DNA of 64,000 nt from Paenibacillus sp. N3.4 (lineage in GTDB: Bacteria > Bacillota > Bacilli > Paenibacillales > NBRC-103111). Numbering within the stretch: the stretch's first letter is position 1; every line of letters begins with the position of its first letter. Position numbers and translations under genes: made by a program. The notes under the pieces are model-generated. The model did no database searches, was not told the origin of the DNA, and was given only the letters and a program-made list of their open reading frames with translations. This document shows, piece after piece, positions 9,267-17,164 of the stretch. The stretch covers positions 62,001 to 126,000 of the forward strand of contig NZ_VRTT01000008.1 of NCBI RefSeq assembly GCF_008017805.1. The letters are read 5' to 3'.

Positions 9267-9308
9267 CCATTCTATTTCATCATATTTATTAATGATGAAA
9301 TAGAATGG
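9267..9308. repeat. 17-bp perfect inverted repeat over a gene end
   Basis: CCATTCTATTTCATCAT (9267-9283) is repeated in inverse as ATGATGAAATAGAATGG (9292-9308) with an 8-base spacer. It spans the stop codon of the binding-protein gene that ends at 9272. No T tract follows on the minus strand, so it is not a standard terminator; it may be a transposon-end scar or an mRNA 3' structure. Confidence 0.6.
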
Positions 9309-10252
9309 ATTGAAAGCCGCGGCGTAATCTTACTGCTTTGCAGCGTAACTCTTTTTGGAATATTGACTTCCTTATTCAAAATCTTCATCGCATATTTGAT
9401 GGCATCTTTTCCCCCTGTTGGATATGTAAACGTTCCTGCTAAGATACCGTTATTCACCAATTGAATGCCCCCCTCCGCCCCTGGTAAACCATCGATTCCA
9501 ACGAATTGTATATGCTTTATTCTCAACTTGGTTGCAGCAAGGTAAGCTCCTAAAGCCATATCATCATTATGCGCGAATATAACATCAATTTGAGGATAAG
9601 TAACAAATCGCTGCTTTAATTGATCCTCTGATTTATCTCTTAACCAATCAGCAACTATTGTATCGATCAGGTGTATATTCGGGTGTTGGGAAATAACTTG
9701 GAGAAAGCCTCTGCTTCTTCCAATAACCGGAGGGGAATCTGACAGCCCTTGAACTTCAACGACATTCCCCTTTTTTCCTCCGAGTAAATCGACGACAAAA
9801 TCCCCTGCTTGTTTGCCGATCATTTCATTATCCGGTCCAATGTACAAGGTATGATTGAAATCCGGATCATCGCGATCCAACACAATGACTGGTATCGATT
9901 TGAATGCCTTATTGACGATAGGTGCCAATAACTTCACCTCATTGGGTGAAATGATGAGTAGATCAATCCCTTGTTTCATGAGTCGCTCTACGTCTTTCAC
10001 CTGCTTCTCACTATTCTGTGCTGCATCAGCAAAAATGACTTTAACATCTTTATAATTTTGAATTTCAGCCTTTATTTCCCGATTCATTTCAATTCTCCAT
10101 GGCTCAACCAAATTGGCTTGTGACATACCTATCAAAAACTTGGTTGGCCCAGGAACATGCTGTGAATGACTTGAACAGCTTGTCAATACTGTTCCAAGAA
10201 CTACATAGCAGATCGCTAACAGCCATCTCATTTTTAGTGGGAGGAAAGACAA
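9272..10252 (-). CDS. Second RbsB-like sugar-binding lipoprotein of the operon
   Basis: Periplasmic-binding-protein type 1 (ribose-like) protein. TTG at 10252 is proposed as start because AAAGGGGGCG lies 11 bases upstream; the next ATG (10231) has no ribosome site. The signal peptide (LLAICYVVLGTVL) ends in the lipobox LTSC. The mature N-terminus FLIGMSQANLVEPWRIEMN is nearly the same as in the protein at 13334-14383 (FLIGMSQANLGEPWRVTMN), and later blocks (LLIISPNE, VIVLDRDD, VDVIFAHNDDMALGAY-like) align throughout. It follows the response-regulator gene directly, so it may feed the sensor kinase rather than the permease. The last 20 residues diverge from the paralogue and overlap an inverted repeat. 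Confidence 0.85.
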   Translation of the reverse strand: MSFLPLKMRWLLAICYVVLGTVLTSCSSHSQHVPGPTKFLIGMSQANLVEPWRIEMNREIKAEIQNYKDVKVIFADAAQNSEKQVKDVERLMKQGIDLLIISPNEVKLLAPIVNKAFKSIPVIVLDRDDPDFNHTLYIGPDNEMIGKQAGDFVVDLLGGKKGNVVEVQGLSDSPPVIGRSRGFLQVISQHPNIHLIDTIVADWLRDKSEDQLKQRFVTYPQIDVIFAHNDDMALGAYLAATKLRIKHIQFVGIDGLPGAEGGIQLVNNGILAGTFTYPTGGKDAIKYAMKILNKEVNIPKRVTLQSSKITPRLSIHSISSLINMMK

Positions 10253-10253
10253 T

Positions 10254-11461
10254 TTAACTAACGCCCCCTTTGCGGTATTCCGTCGGAGAAACACCCATGA
10301 TTTTCTTGAAAGCTGTACTGAAATAGTGCTGAGTCGAGTACCCCACTTTTTCGGCAACTTCATACATTTTGCAAGCAGGATCACTCATCAATTGTATAGC
10401 TCTATTGATCCTTACTCTCGTCAAATAATCAATAAACGAAGCGCCAAGCTCCTGTCTTAAAAGTCGACTGAGATAGGCTGGACTAATCTGAAATTGCTCT
10501 GCAAGAACTTGTAAGGAAAAGGTTTCAATCTGGTAATGAGAATCAATGAATTTTTTACTTAAAGCTACAATGGGAGACCAATGTTCCTCCCTCATGATCT
10601 CCTGTAAGAGCTCTTGATAGATGCTTGGAACATCCAAAAGAGATCCTTTCACTCTTTGCTGAACTACATGCACCACACACTTTAAATAGTGATCTATATC
10701 CTTAATCACCTGCTGAGCCAGTTCCTCAAATTGAACGCTATTATTTATCGGCAGGATGCCAATTAGATAGTCATTAGCGTCTCGAAATAAGAAGGCTTGA
10801 TTGCCAGCTTGCACACTCTCTTCCGTTACATTTTGCACGGCAAACAACAGTAATTGACGGTTCCATTCTCTATATCCTTGAGCAATCGATAATCGATCGG
10901 TAACTTTTATCATCAAAATGCCGACCTGATTTGACAAATCTATTTCAAAAAAATTTAGCTGTTCCTCCACTTCGATTTCAGAAAGCTGTCCGTTTATCCA
11001 TTCGTTCAGGAATCGATCTCGAATAGAAGTGAAGTTTTTCTTTAGATGGTTATTCGCCCAATTCATATATTTACTTTGTAAACTGAATTGATCCAATTGC
11101 TTTTTAGCCCGCCTCACAACCGCACCTAAGTCTTCCTGGTTGACCGGTTTTAACAGATAATCGAAAACATTTAGTTTCAAGGCTTGCTGCGCAAAAGTAA
11201 ACTCATCGTGACCCGTAATGAGAATCATGATGCAATTGGGATACATCCTGCTTACTTTCTCAGCAACTTCTAAACCCGTCATGATTGGAATACATATATC
11301 GATGAAAAGAAGATCGGGTAGAAGCTCTTGTACCAATTCGAGAGCCATTTCCCCGTCCTCTGCTTCACCTACAATCTCCATATGTAGCGCTTCCCAATCG
11401 AGCAAATGGCGGATTTTCCGCGAATTTTGGGTTCATCGTCAACTATTAAAATCTTAATCAT
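10254..11461 (-). pseudogene. YesN-type response regulator with N-terminal frameshift
   Basis: The long frame (from 11405) begins inside a receiver at LDWEALHMEIVGEAEDG, with acceptor Asp in LLFIDICIPIMTG and an AraC domain at the end (LAEQFQISPAYLSRLL, then YEVAEKVGYSTQHYFSTAF). The missing start is in another frame: ATG at 11461, preceded by AGGTGG, encodes MIKILIVDDEPKIRGK. The frames would join as GKIRHLLDWEAL if one base were added at the four-T run at 11414-11417 (+ strand). Either the acidic pocket DD is lost and the regulator is disabled, or the assembly has a one-base error. All else is full length (about 402 aa). It is coupled to the kinase at 11473-13260. Confidence 0.85.
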
Positions 11462-11472
11462 TCCCAGACCAC

Positions 11473-13260
11473 CTACTTTTCCAAAAGTGGATGCCTTACC
11501 TCGACTATAGTTCCTATCTGATATTCGCTTTGAATTGCAAGACCGTAACCGCTTCCATAATTCAGCTTAATTCTTTCATTCACATTATAAAGGCCAAAAC
11601 CTTTTAACTCATTTGAGCCTTTTTCGGTATTTCCCAACATTCCGCTAAGTTCCTGCAGCTTCTCGGATAACAGCCCAATGCCATTGTCTGCAACGCTAAA
11701 TACCAACATATCGTTAATTTTTTTAGCACGAACGGTCACCTTTCCGACACCTCGTCTTGCTTTAATACCATGATAAATGGCATTTTCAACTAATGGCTGC
11801 AGGGTTAATTTCAGCACCAAGTATTGATCTAAACCTTCGTCACAATCAATTTCAAACTCTAACTTATCTTCGTACCGAATCTTCTGGATAATTAAATAAC
11901 TTCTCACATGCTCAATTTCGTCACGAACCGAAAGTGTTTCTTTCCCTTTACTAAGACCGATTCGAAAGAAATTCGTTAAAGCATCGATCATCTCAACTAA
12001 ATCCTTAGCACCGCGTTCATGCGCCATCCATTGTATGGCATCCAATGTATTATATAAAAAATGAGGCTTAATCTGGGCTTGCAAAATCTTGATTTCCGCT
12101 TCTCTTTTCCCTTGTTGTTCTTTATATACCAATTCGATCAAGTTTCGAATTTCTTTCAGCATATTATTGAAGCCATTTCCAACTTGGCCGATTTCATCAT
12201 AATATGTATGATCAAAATGGACATTCAAATCTCCACTTTCCACTTTTTTCATTATATTTTTTAATTTATTCATTGGACTGGCAATGGATGAGGTATAGAA
12301 GATAGCCACGATCACAGCAATTATCATGGTCACACACGCAATTAATAATGTGTAAATACGTATGCTCGTTGCTTCCTTAAAAATCTCATTGACCGAAAAC
12401 ACCCCAATAACTTTCCACTTTGTAAAGTCTGATTTCGTATACATAATTTGATAGAGATTGTTATTAATCCGCTGGACCATTTGAGTGTTTAAACTGTCTT
12501 CCAACCATTTCGCGTTGATTCGGTATACAACAGGATTATCCGGCGAATACACAATTTCGCCAGCTTCGTCCATGATCGCGATAAAGCCTGTTTTACCTAG
12601 TGTTATTTTTTGAATCATTTTTTCGATCGTATCCAGTTTGAAATCAATTGCAATGACACCCAAGAGTTCATTGGTTTTCGTATCCTTTATTGCTTTAAGT
12701 ACAGATAATACTTCATCTGCGCTGACATCATGACCTGAGGAAATATTTCTACCAATTGGCCTGCTGATGAGAAGCAAGTTACCGTCGTGAGAAACAGCTC
12801 GCTTATACCATTCTTCTTGAGTCAACGGATCACGAGAGATCCTGTATTGCTCGTTGCTAATATACAGATCATTCTTATTTACAACGAGAATGCCCGCTAT
12901 TTCCGGATGAACGTCCGTGTACGTTCTTAGCAATCTTCTTACATCCGTTTCAGTGCTGACGCGATTGGAGTCAAGCGTAGTTCGAATTTGAAAAAATTGA
13001 TGAATACTTGGATCTTCGGAAATATAATGTGTGATGTGATCCATATCGCTCATATAGAACTCTACATTTTTCTGAATTTGCTCAATGATTTCTTGAGCAT
13101 GAAGATTGGTTTCCCGTTCGATAGAACCGGTGTAGATAAAATCGCTCAGTAAGCCAATAGTCAGAAAAGGCAGTAAAATAAGCGATAGAAAATAGATCAA
13201 TAATTTGAAGCGAATACCCTTGCGTTGGAAAGCACTAAGCCACGAAACCAATCCAAGCAC
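11473..13260 (-). CDS. YesM-type sensor histidine kinase in the Rbs-like operon
   Basis: Membrane kinase with a first helix (FKLLIYFLSLILLPFLTIG), a large extracellular double-Cache sensor (about residues 45-300), a second helix (LLIACVTMIIAVIVAIFY), HAMP (PMNKLKNIMKKVESGDLN), the His box LQAQIKPHFLYNTLDAI, and an ATPase domain with LQPLVENAIYHG and VADNGIGL. Length 595 aa is normal. It lies between the binding-protein gene (13334-14383) and its response regulator, in one orientation, so the sugar transporter and its sensor are probably co-transcribed. The operon also encodes two RbsB-like proteins, which raises the possibility that a sugar-loaded binding protein contacts the Cache domain. 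Confidence 0.92.
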   Translation of the reverse strand: MLGLVSWLSAFQRKGIRFKLLIYFLSLILLPFLTIGLLSDFIYTGSIERETNLHAQEIIEQIQKNVEFYMSDMDHITHYISEDPSIHQFFQIRTTLDSNRVSTETDVRRLLRTYTDVHPEIAGILVVNKNDLYISNEQYRISRDPLTQEEWYKRAVSHDGNLLLISRPIGRNISSGHDVSADEVLSVLKAIKDTKTNELLGVIAIDFKLDTIEKMIQKITLGKTGFIAIMDEAGEIVYSPDNPVVYRINAKWLEDSLNTQMVQRINNNLYQIMYTKSDFTKWKVIGVFSVNEIFKEATSIRIYTLLIACVTMIIAVIVAIFYTSSIASPMNKLKNIMKKVESGDLNVHFDHTYYDEIGQVGNGFNNMLKEIRNLIELVYKEQQGKREAEIKILQAQIKPHFLYNTLDAIQWMAHERGAKDLVEMIDALTNFFRIGLSKGKETLSVRDEIEHVRSYLIIQKIRYEDKLEFEIDCDEGLDQYLVLKLTLQPLVENAIYHGIKARRGVGKVTVRAKKINDMLVFSVADNGIGLLSEKLQELSGMLGNTEKGSNELKGFGLYNVNERIKLNYGSGYGLAIQSEYQIGTIVEVRHPLLEK

Positions 13261-13272
13261 CTGCTTTCAAAA

Positions 13273-13314
13273 GCACATGATCCCAACGGCAAGATTACCG
13301 TTAGGATTATGTGT
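13273..13314 (-). terminator. Intercistronic stem-loop between binding protein and kinase genes
   Basis: GCACAT-ATCC-AACGG pairs with CCGTT-GGAT-ATGTG over about 15 base pairs with single mismatches. On the minus strand it ends TGTGCTTTTGAAAG, a short T run. Placed right after the binding-protein stop, it probably acts as a partial terminator, so the kinase and regulator are made at lower levels. Confidence 0.65.
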
Positions 13315-13333
13315 CTAAAAATTATGCAATTGT

Positions 13334-14383
13334 TTATTGGCCGCCATACTTTTTCAACATAGCCTCAGCATTATCTTTGTTGATTTCTTCTGTCCCCAGT
13401 ACGATTTGCTTCTCTAATTTAACTCCATCCACGAGCAGCTTGTGTGCGTTGTCAATCGCCTCTTGACCGCCAGTAGGATACACGTACGTAGCATTCAGCC
13501 TGCCTGCGATAATACTTTTAATGCTGCCATCGGGCGTTGGAAGCCCATCGGCGCCAATGAATAACATCTCTTTATCTCGGCCTGCATTCTTAACAGCTGT
13601 GTAAGCGCCTTCAGCCATAGGATCGTTGTGTCCAAAAACGATATCAATCTTCTTATTTGCCTGCAAAATACCCTCCATCACACTAATGGCCTTGTCTCTT
13701 AACCAGTCGGCATTTTGTGCGGCGATAACCTTGATATTCGGGTTGCTTTTGATGCCTTCCATGAACCCATCATGTCTTTCTTTTTGCCCCGATGTACCTT
13801 CCAACCCCTTGATCTCGACAACGTTACCGCCTTTATCTCCTAATGTTTTCGCCACCCATGTCCCAATCCCTTTACCAATCACCACATTGTCAGCGCCAAT
13901 ATGTTGAGTAAAAGCATCTCCTTCAACACGGCGGTCCAATGTGATAACAGGAATTCCAGAGTCGTAGGCTTTTTTCACCACAGCTGTTAAAGGCTTAGCT
14001 TCGTTCGGAGAAATAATTAATAAATCCACTTTCTGTTGAATAAAGTTTTCAACGTCTGCGATTTGCTTACTATTATCTTGTGCCGCATCGGCAAAAACGA
14101 CTTTAAAATCCGGATATTTCTTGGCAGCTTCTGCGATTTGCGCATTCATCGTCACACGCCAAGGCTCTCCAAGGTTCGCCTGTGACATACCAATCAGAAA
14201 GCTGCTCTTCTTCGGTTTCGGTGCATTAGTGGCAGTTGCTTCCACCTTCGCAGTCGCAGCTGGAGCGACAGATACTGCCCCATCCTTTGAAGTAGTCGTA
14301 GTAGAACTGCTGCAAGCTGTTAATAGAGTTGGAACCAATAGAAATGTAGTTAGTACCAAAGTTTGAAATTTTTTCATTTTCAT
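13334..14383 (-). CDS. RbsB-like sugar-binding lipoprotein
   Basis: Type-1 periplasmic binding protein anchored as a lipoprotein: signal MKMKKFQTLVLTTFLLV with lipobox LTAC, then a Thr/Ala/Lys linker to about residue 60. Characteristic blocks are FLIGMSQANLGEPWRVTMN, VDLLIISPNEAKPL, VITLDRRV, HIGADNVVIGKGIG and VFGHNDPMAEGAY. Length 349 aa is normal. The gene lies 23 bases after the permease gene, with GAGGGAAGG before the start. It delivers sugar to the permease at 14407-15435. A pentose, rhamnose or similar monosaccharide is likely from the family, but the exact ligand cannot be read. The paralogue at 9272-10252 closes the same operon. Confidence 0.93.
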   Translation of the reverse strand: MKMKKFQTLVLTTFLLVPTLLTACSSSTTTTSKDGAVSVAPAATAKVEATATNAPKPKKSSFLIGMSQANLGEPWRVTMNAQIAEAAKKYPDFKVVFADAAQDNSKQIADVENFIQQKVDLLIISPNEAKPLTAVVKKAYDSGIPVITLDRRVEGDAFTQHIGADNVVIGKGIGTWVAKTLGDKGGNVVEIKGLEGTSGQKERHDGFMEGIKSNPNIKVIAAQNADWLRDKAISVMEGILQANKKIDIVFGHNDPMAEGAYTAVKNAGRDKEMLFIGADGLPTPDGSIKSIIAGRLNATYVYPTGGQEAIDNAHKLLVDGVKLEKQIVLGTEEINKDNAEAMLKKYGGQ

Positions 14384-14406
14384 TTACCTTCCCTCTTTGT
14401 TTAATT

Positions 14407-15435
14407 TTATGATTTTTGTTTCTGTAAAACCATTGCAATAATGATGATAAGCCCTTTAACGACTAATTGGAGATTCGTATTCACGTTCTTGAGACCTAGC
14501 ATATTATCAAGGACGCCAAGGATTAATGCGCCGATAATAGTGCCTATGACTGTTCCTTTGCCACCTGCAAGACTTGTGCCGCCAATGGCTACAGCTGCGA
14601 TTGCATTTAACTCATACCCGATCCCATCGTTCGGACTCCCTTGGCTCACCTGTGCGGCATGAACAGTACCCGCAATGGCAGATAGAACACCTGCAATCAC
14701 ATATATCATAATCTTGATACGATTGATATTAATGCCGGAAAGATGCGCTGCAGTTGCATTACCGCCTATTGCATACACATGCCGACCGAATTTGGTAAAC
14801 TTCAGCATAATGATAAAAATGACACCCAAGATAAGAAAACATAGAGCTGGAACCGGAATACCGCCAACACGTTCCCCGAATATGCTAAAGGAATTCGGTG
14901 CAGAACCTTCTCCTGTGCCATAAGCAATCGGAATTCCGATGCCCCCTGACCAAAACCGGGCAAGTCCGCGAGCGATACTCATGGATGCTAGTGTAACAAT
15001 AAATGCTTGAATACCTAGCTTTGTACTCACGATCCCATTAAAAGCACCGAATGCCGCCCCCAGCGCAAGTACAATCATGATCGTCTCCAACATCCCCATC
15101 GAATGATTCATCATCAAATCCGCTGCCGCTGTTGCGGTTAAACCGAGAATCGCTCCAACAGATAAATCGATACCGCCAATCAAAATAACCAACGTCATAC
15201 CAATGGCCATGATGCCATTTTCGGATATGGATCGAACAACATTTGCAAGATTCGTCGGCGCTAGAAACAAATTTTCACCGTCGCGTGTACAAATGATAGA
15301 CGCTACAGCAAAGACCAGAGCAAGACCAAATAAGCTTTGAAATCGAATAATAGTGCTAAGAATTCGTATTTTCTTCAACCGTTGTTTTGACTTTCCTACA
15401 TCTATTTTTGAAAGTGATTTCAATACTGCCATCAT
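14407..15435 (-). CDS. RbsC-like sugar ABC transporter permease
   Basis: CUT2-class permease with about ten hydrophobic segments. The family block ISENGIMAIGMTLVILIGGID is present, as are LSVGAILGLTA and the C-terminal region AIAAVAIGGTSLAGGKGTV. Length 342 aa is normal. It starts one base inside the stop of the ATPase gene (TAATG), so translation is coupled. In this class one permease gene supplies both halves of the channel as a homodimer, which explains the single permease gene here. Confidence 0.93.
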   Translation of the reverse strand: MMAVLKSLSKIDVGKSKQRLKKIRILSTIIRFQSLFGLALVFAVASIICTRDGENLFLAPTNLANVVRSISENGIMAIGMTLVILIGGIDLSVGAILGLTATAAADLMMNHSMGMLETIMIVLALGAAFGAFNGIVSTKLGIQAFIVTLASMSIARGLARFWSGGIGIPIAYGTGEGSAPNSFSIFGERVGGIPVPALCFLILGVIFIIMLKFTKFGRHVYAIGGNATAAHLSGININRIKIMIYVIAGVLSAIAGTVHAAQVSQGSPNDGIGYELNAIAAVAIGGTSLAGGKGTVIGTIIGALILGVLDNMLGLKNVNTNLQLVVKGLIIIIAMVLQKQKS

Positions 15436-16958
15436 TATTCCGCCTCACTATCTGTTGCCGCTTTCAGCAACTTCTCTTCTGTCGCTTCGTGTTTCAAAAA
15501 TTCACCCGTGATCCGACCTTCACAAATCGTTAAAATACGATCGGACAAACCCAGTATTTCGGGCATATCGGATGAGACTAGGAGAATCCCTAATCCACTC
15601 ATGGCCAATTGATGAATCACCTGATAGATTTCCGCTTTTGCATTGACATCAATGCCACGGGTCGGTTCATCCAGTAATAAGATTGCAGGATTGGAAAGCA
15701 GCCATTTCCCAATAATGACTTTTTGCTGATTCCCGCCACTTAAATTCTGTGTGAGCGTTGCATAACTGGGGGCTTTTATTTTCAAGGTCTGAATTTGCTC
15801 ATTCCAATGTCTCTTCTCAACCTTCTTTCGCATAAAGAATAATGTGCTGAATTTGTTAAGCAGAGGTAGTGACATATTCTCACCGATTGATCTCGTAAGA
15901 ACGAGGCCCTGTGCTTTACGATCCTCAGTCACGAAACCAATGCCACATTCGATCGCTTCTTTGGGATGATGGATCTCCACAAGTTGATTTCGTATATAAA
16001 TATGGCCAGTGTGATTCCCTTGGTGAACCCCATAGAGACACTCAAGGAGTTCCGATCTCCCTGATCCCAAGAGCCCTGAAATGCCTAATATCTCTCCTTC
16101 ATGAAGGGAAAACGACACCTCCTTCAGCTTTCTTTTGCCGAGGGTCTCAGAAGGGGCGTACCACAGATTTTCTACGCGAAGCACCTCCTTACTCGTCTGT
16201 TTATCCCGGTAAGGGAAAAGCTCGTTGAACGTTCTGCCCACCATCATTTTGACTAGTTCATCGTGGCTAGTTTCTGAGGTTTTCACCGAACCAACCAGCA
16301 TGCCGTCTCTCAGTACTACGACTCTCTTCGAAAGCTTGAAGATCTCTTCCATCCTGTGTGTGATGTAAATAATCGAGACACCTTCCATGGACAACTGTTG
16401 AACCACCTGAAATAGCTTCTCGGTTTCATTCTTGCTTAAGGCTGTTGTTGGTTCGTCCATAATTAATATTTTTGCATCCAGCGAAAGTGCCTTAGCTATT
16501 TCCACCAACTGCTGTTCGCCGATCCGCAATTGCTTTACTAGCTGATTAGGCTCCACGTGAACACCTAAAATGTTCAAATATTGCGTTGCGCGCGCATTCA
16601 TTAATTTGTAATCAATGAAGCCGAGACTCGTTCGCTTCTCCCTGCCTAGAAAAATGTTCTCCGCCACAGTCAATTCAGGAATAAGCTGAAGCTCCTGATG
16701 AATTTTCACGACGCCCTGCTTCCGTGCGTCATTAGGTGTGTGAATGTTAACATATTGATTCTTAATCCTGATTTCTCCATCATAAGAAGGGATCGCCCCG
16801 CTTAAAATGTCCATTAATGTAGATTTACCGGCACCATTTTCCCCCAAAAGAGCCATGATTTCACCTTGATAGAGTTCTACGTCCACCTTACTTAAAGCAT
16901 GTACCGTTCCAAATGATTTGCTGATTTGATTCATTTGCAAAATGGTTTCTCTCTGCAT
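15435..16958 (-). CDS. RbsA-like sugar ABC transporter ATPase (two ABC domains)
   Basis: Cytoplasmic ATPase of the CUT2 importer. Domain one has Walker A GENGAGKSTLMD and Walker B ILIMDEPTTALS with a diverged signature (LRIGEQQLVEIAKAL). Domain two has a degenerate Walker A (GLLGSGRSELLE), the true signature LSGGNQQKVIIGKWL and Walker B LLLDEPTRGIDV. That asymmetry is usual for RbsA/MglA/AraG proteins. Length 507 aa is normal. GAGGTGA lies seven bases before the ATG. It is the first gene of the operon; two direct repeats lie 70-120 bases upstream and probably bind the operon's own response regulator. Confidence 0.94.
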   Translation of the reverse strand: MQRETILQMNQISKSFGTVHALSKVDVELYQGEIMALLGENGAGKSTLMDILSGAIPSYDGEIRIKNQYVNIHTPNDARKQGVVKIHQELQLIPELTVAENIFLGREKRTSLGFIDYKLMNARATQYLNILGVHVEPNQLVKQLRIGEQQLVEIAKALSLDAKILIMDEPTTALSKNETEKLFQVVQQLSMEGVSIIYITHRMEEIFKLSKRVVVLRDGMLVGSVKTSETSHDELVKMMVGRTFNELFPYRDKQTSKEVLRVENLWYAPSETLGKRKLKEVSFSLHEGEILGISGLLGSGRSELLECLYGVHQGNHTGHIYIRNQLVEIHHPKEAIECGIGFVTEDRKAQGLVLTRSIGENMSLPLLNKFSTLFFMRKKVEKRHWNEQIQTLKIKAPSYATLTQNLSGGNQQKVIIGKWLLSNPAILLLDEPTRGIDVNAKAEIYQVIHQLAMSGLGILLVSSDMPEILGLSDRILTICEGRITGEFLKHEATEEKLLKAATDSEAE

Positions 16959-17030
16959 CCTGTTCTCACCTCTAAACTTTTCTCTAATAAAAATATACCA
17001 TCTCCTATTATTGGTGTATTTAGAAAAAAC

Positions 17031-17076
17031 CGCTAAAATTTATACTTTTCTTAAAAAGAAAAACGCTAGAATTTAT
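17031..17076 (-). promoter_or_regulatory. Direct repeat operator upstream of the Rbs-like operon
   Basis: On the minus strand ATAAATTCTAGCG (17064-17076) and ATAAATTTTAGCG (17031-17043) are direct repeats with one mismatch. Their starts are 33 bases apart, about three helical turns, and both are followed by T-rich GTTTTTTCT-like sequence. They lie about 75-120 bases before the ATPase start. Paired same-orientation sites are what AraC-domain regulators normally bind, and the operon encodes one. No strong -35 box follows, which suits an activator-dependent promoter. Confidence 0.65.
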
Positions 17077-17120
17077 CCACTTCATATCGAACCCCACGTG
17101 AATTTTCGTTATTAAAATCA

Positions 17121-17148
17121 GGGCAGAGGAATCAGCATCTCTCTGCCC
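17121..17148 (-). terminator. Terminator of the GH116 gene
   Basis: On the minus strand GGGCAGAG pairs with CTCTGCCC, followed by TGATTTTAAT. It lies about 17 bases after the stop at 17165, which is the right place for an intrinsic terminator. Confidence 0.7.
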
Positions 17149-17164
17149 CCTGCCCGTCATCAGT

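Noticed and set aside
11405-11461. Programmed ribosomal frameshifting in the response regulator
   Set aside because: No slippery heptamer, internal Shine-Dalgarno or downstream structure was seen; a simple one-base loss or assembly error is more likely.
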